A stretch of 6,876 nt of DNA from a bacterium (lineage in GTDB: Bacteria; Vulcanimicrobiota; Vulcanimicrobiia; Vulcanimicrobiales; SCRA01): the NCBI GenBank assembly GCA_028869325.1, contig JAGWST010000288.1:1-6876 (forward strand), in the 5' to 3' direction. Position 1 is the stretch's first letter. The number at the start of each line of letters is the position of its first letter. Position numbers and translations under genes: made by a program. Under the pieces are notes generated by a model, which was not told the DNA's origin, did no database searches, and saw only the letters and a list, made by a program, of their open reading frames with translations. Below are positions 6,606 through 6,876 of this stretch, in pieces.

Positions 6606-6876
6606 GGTGTGGACTCGCGCGCGGCGCGCGCGCCCGGACGGCGCGCGAGTGCGATACAGATGGCGCTCACCGCCACAAAGACGGCGACGATCCATGCCAG
6701 CGAGAGATCCGTTTCCCACCACGCGATGCCGAGGCCCTCGCCCGCCCAAAACGTGCCGAACGACGTCAACATGATGCCCACCACGAACTTCATCGCGTTT
6801 TCGGGGACGCGGCGTAAGGGCTTGTGCAAGAGAAGTCCCGCCCCGGCGACGACGAGGGCCGCGGCCGCCGCGCCGA
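6602..6876 (-). CDS. TMEM165/GDT1-like (COG4280-like) membrane protein, C-terminal part
   Basis: Only the last ~91 residues are in the window; the frame is open to the right edge. Seen are an Ala/Leu/Val-rich helix end (ALVVAGAGLLL), then HKPLRRVPENAMKFVVG, then IMLTSFGTFWAGEGLG, a short polar turn (WWETD) and a last helix (LAWIVAVFVAVSAICIALA), ending in a basic tail. The P-L-x-x-VPEN-x-x-KF-VG then SFGTFW-x-GEG pattern is what I recall from the C-terminal end of COG4280/TMEM165-GDT1-like proteins, a family whose known members move manganese or calcium ions across membranes. The family's usual E-x-G-D-[KR]-[TS] signature is not in the visible part, so ion specificity cannot be judged. Its TGA (6604-6602) overlaps the GTG start of the downstream 63-residue gene, forming an operon that converges on comEC. 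Confidence 0.68.
   Translation of the reverse strand, partial: GAAAAALVVAGAGLLLHKPLRRVPENAMKFVVGIMLTSFGTFWAGEGLGIAWWETDLSLAWIVAVFVAVSAICIALARRPGARAARESTP
6613..6650. repeat. 10-bp perfect inverted repeat next to the coupled GTG start
   Basis: ACTCGCGCGC (6613-6622) and GCGCGCGAGT (6641-6650) are perfect 10-bp inverted arms around an 18-base GC-rich spacer. On the minus-strand mRNA the hairpin lies in the last codons of the GDT1-like gene and ends 7 bases before the GTG of the small membrane-protein gene, where a Shine-Dalgarno sequence would normally be. It could block independent starts so that the small protein is made only when ribosomes open the hairpin. Low-complexity GCGC repeats make chance symmetry possible. 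Confidence 0.4.

Overview
This is a GC-rich bacterial window (most codons end in G or C) of ordinary chromosomal character. I see no RNA gene, insertion sequence, CRISPR array or prophage gene. The phylum cannot be fixed from the sequence. The gene mix (ComEC, an AidB-type flavoprotein, a GalE-type epimerase, a TRAP binding-protein domain) fits a Gram-negative-type bacterium; a soil lineage such as Eremiobacterota/Vulcanimicrobiota is only a guess.

Layout from left to right. (1) Bases 2-1054, plus strand: the C-terminal part of a protein carrying a TRAP-transporter DctP-type substrate-binding domain. Its frame stays open to the window edge and has no signal peptide in view. (2) Bases 1077-2717, minus strand: a full-length AidB-type acyl-CoA-dehydrogenase-like flavoprotein, convergent with gene 1 across a short terminator-like hairpin. 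(3) Bases 2865-3236, plus strand: a small secreted protein, divergent from aidB across a 147-bp intergenic region that holds a perfect 8-bp inverted repeat. (4) Bases 3256-4179, minus strand: a GalE-type sugar-nucleotide epimerase starting at TTG, convergent with gene 3. (5) Bases 4231-6417, plus strand: a complete ComEC/Rec2 DNA-uptake channel, divergent from gene 4 across only 51 bp. (6) Bases 6414-6605, minus strand: a 63-residue two-helix membrane protein whose stop codon shares a CTAG palindrome with the comEC stop. (7) Bases 6602-6876, minus strand: the C-terminal end of a TMEM165/GDT1-like (COG4280-like) membrane protein, linked to gene 6 by a GTGA stop/start overlap.

Genes 1 to 5 alternate strand and look like separate transcription units; only genes 6 and 7 look like an operon. 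Functions are mixed: transport or sensing, possible alkylation-stress response, an envelope protein, sugar-nucleotide metabolism, DNA uptake and ion transport. They do not add up to one pathway. I found no convincing new multi-gene system. The points most worth a second look are the fused or leaderless TRAP-binding domain, the small membrane protein tied to the GDT1-like gene with a hairpin over its start region, and sequence departures in the ComEC metallo-beta-lactamase domain.
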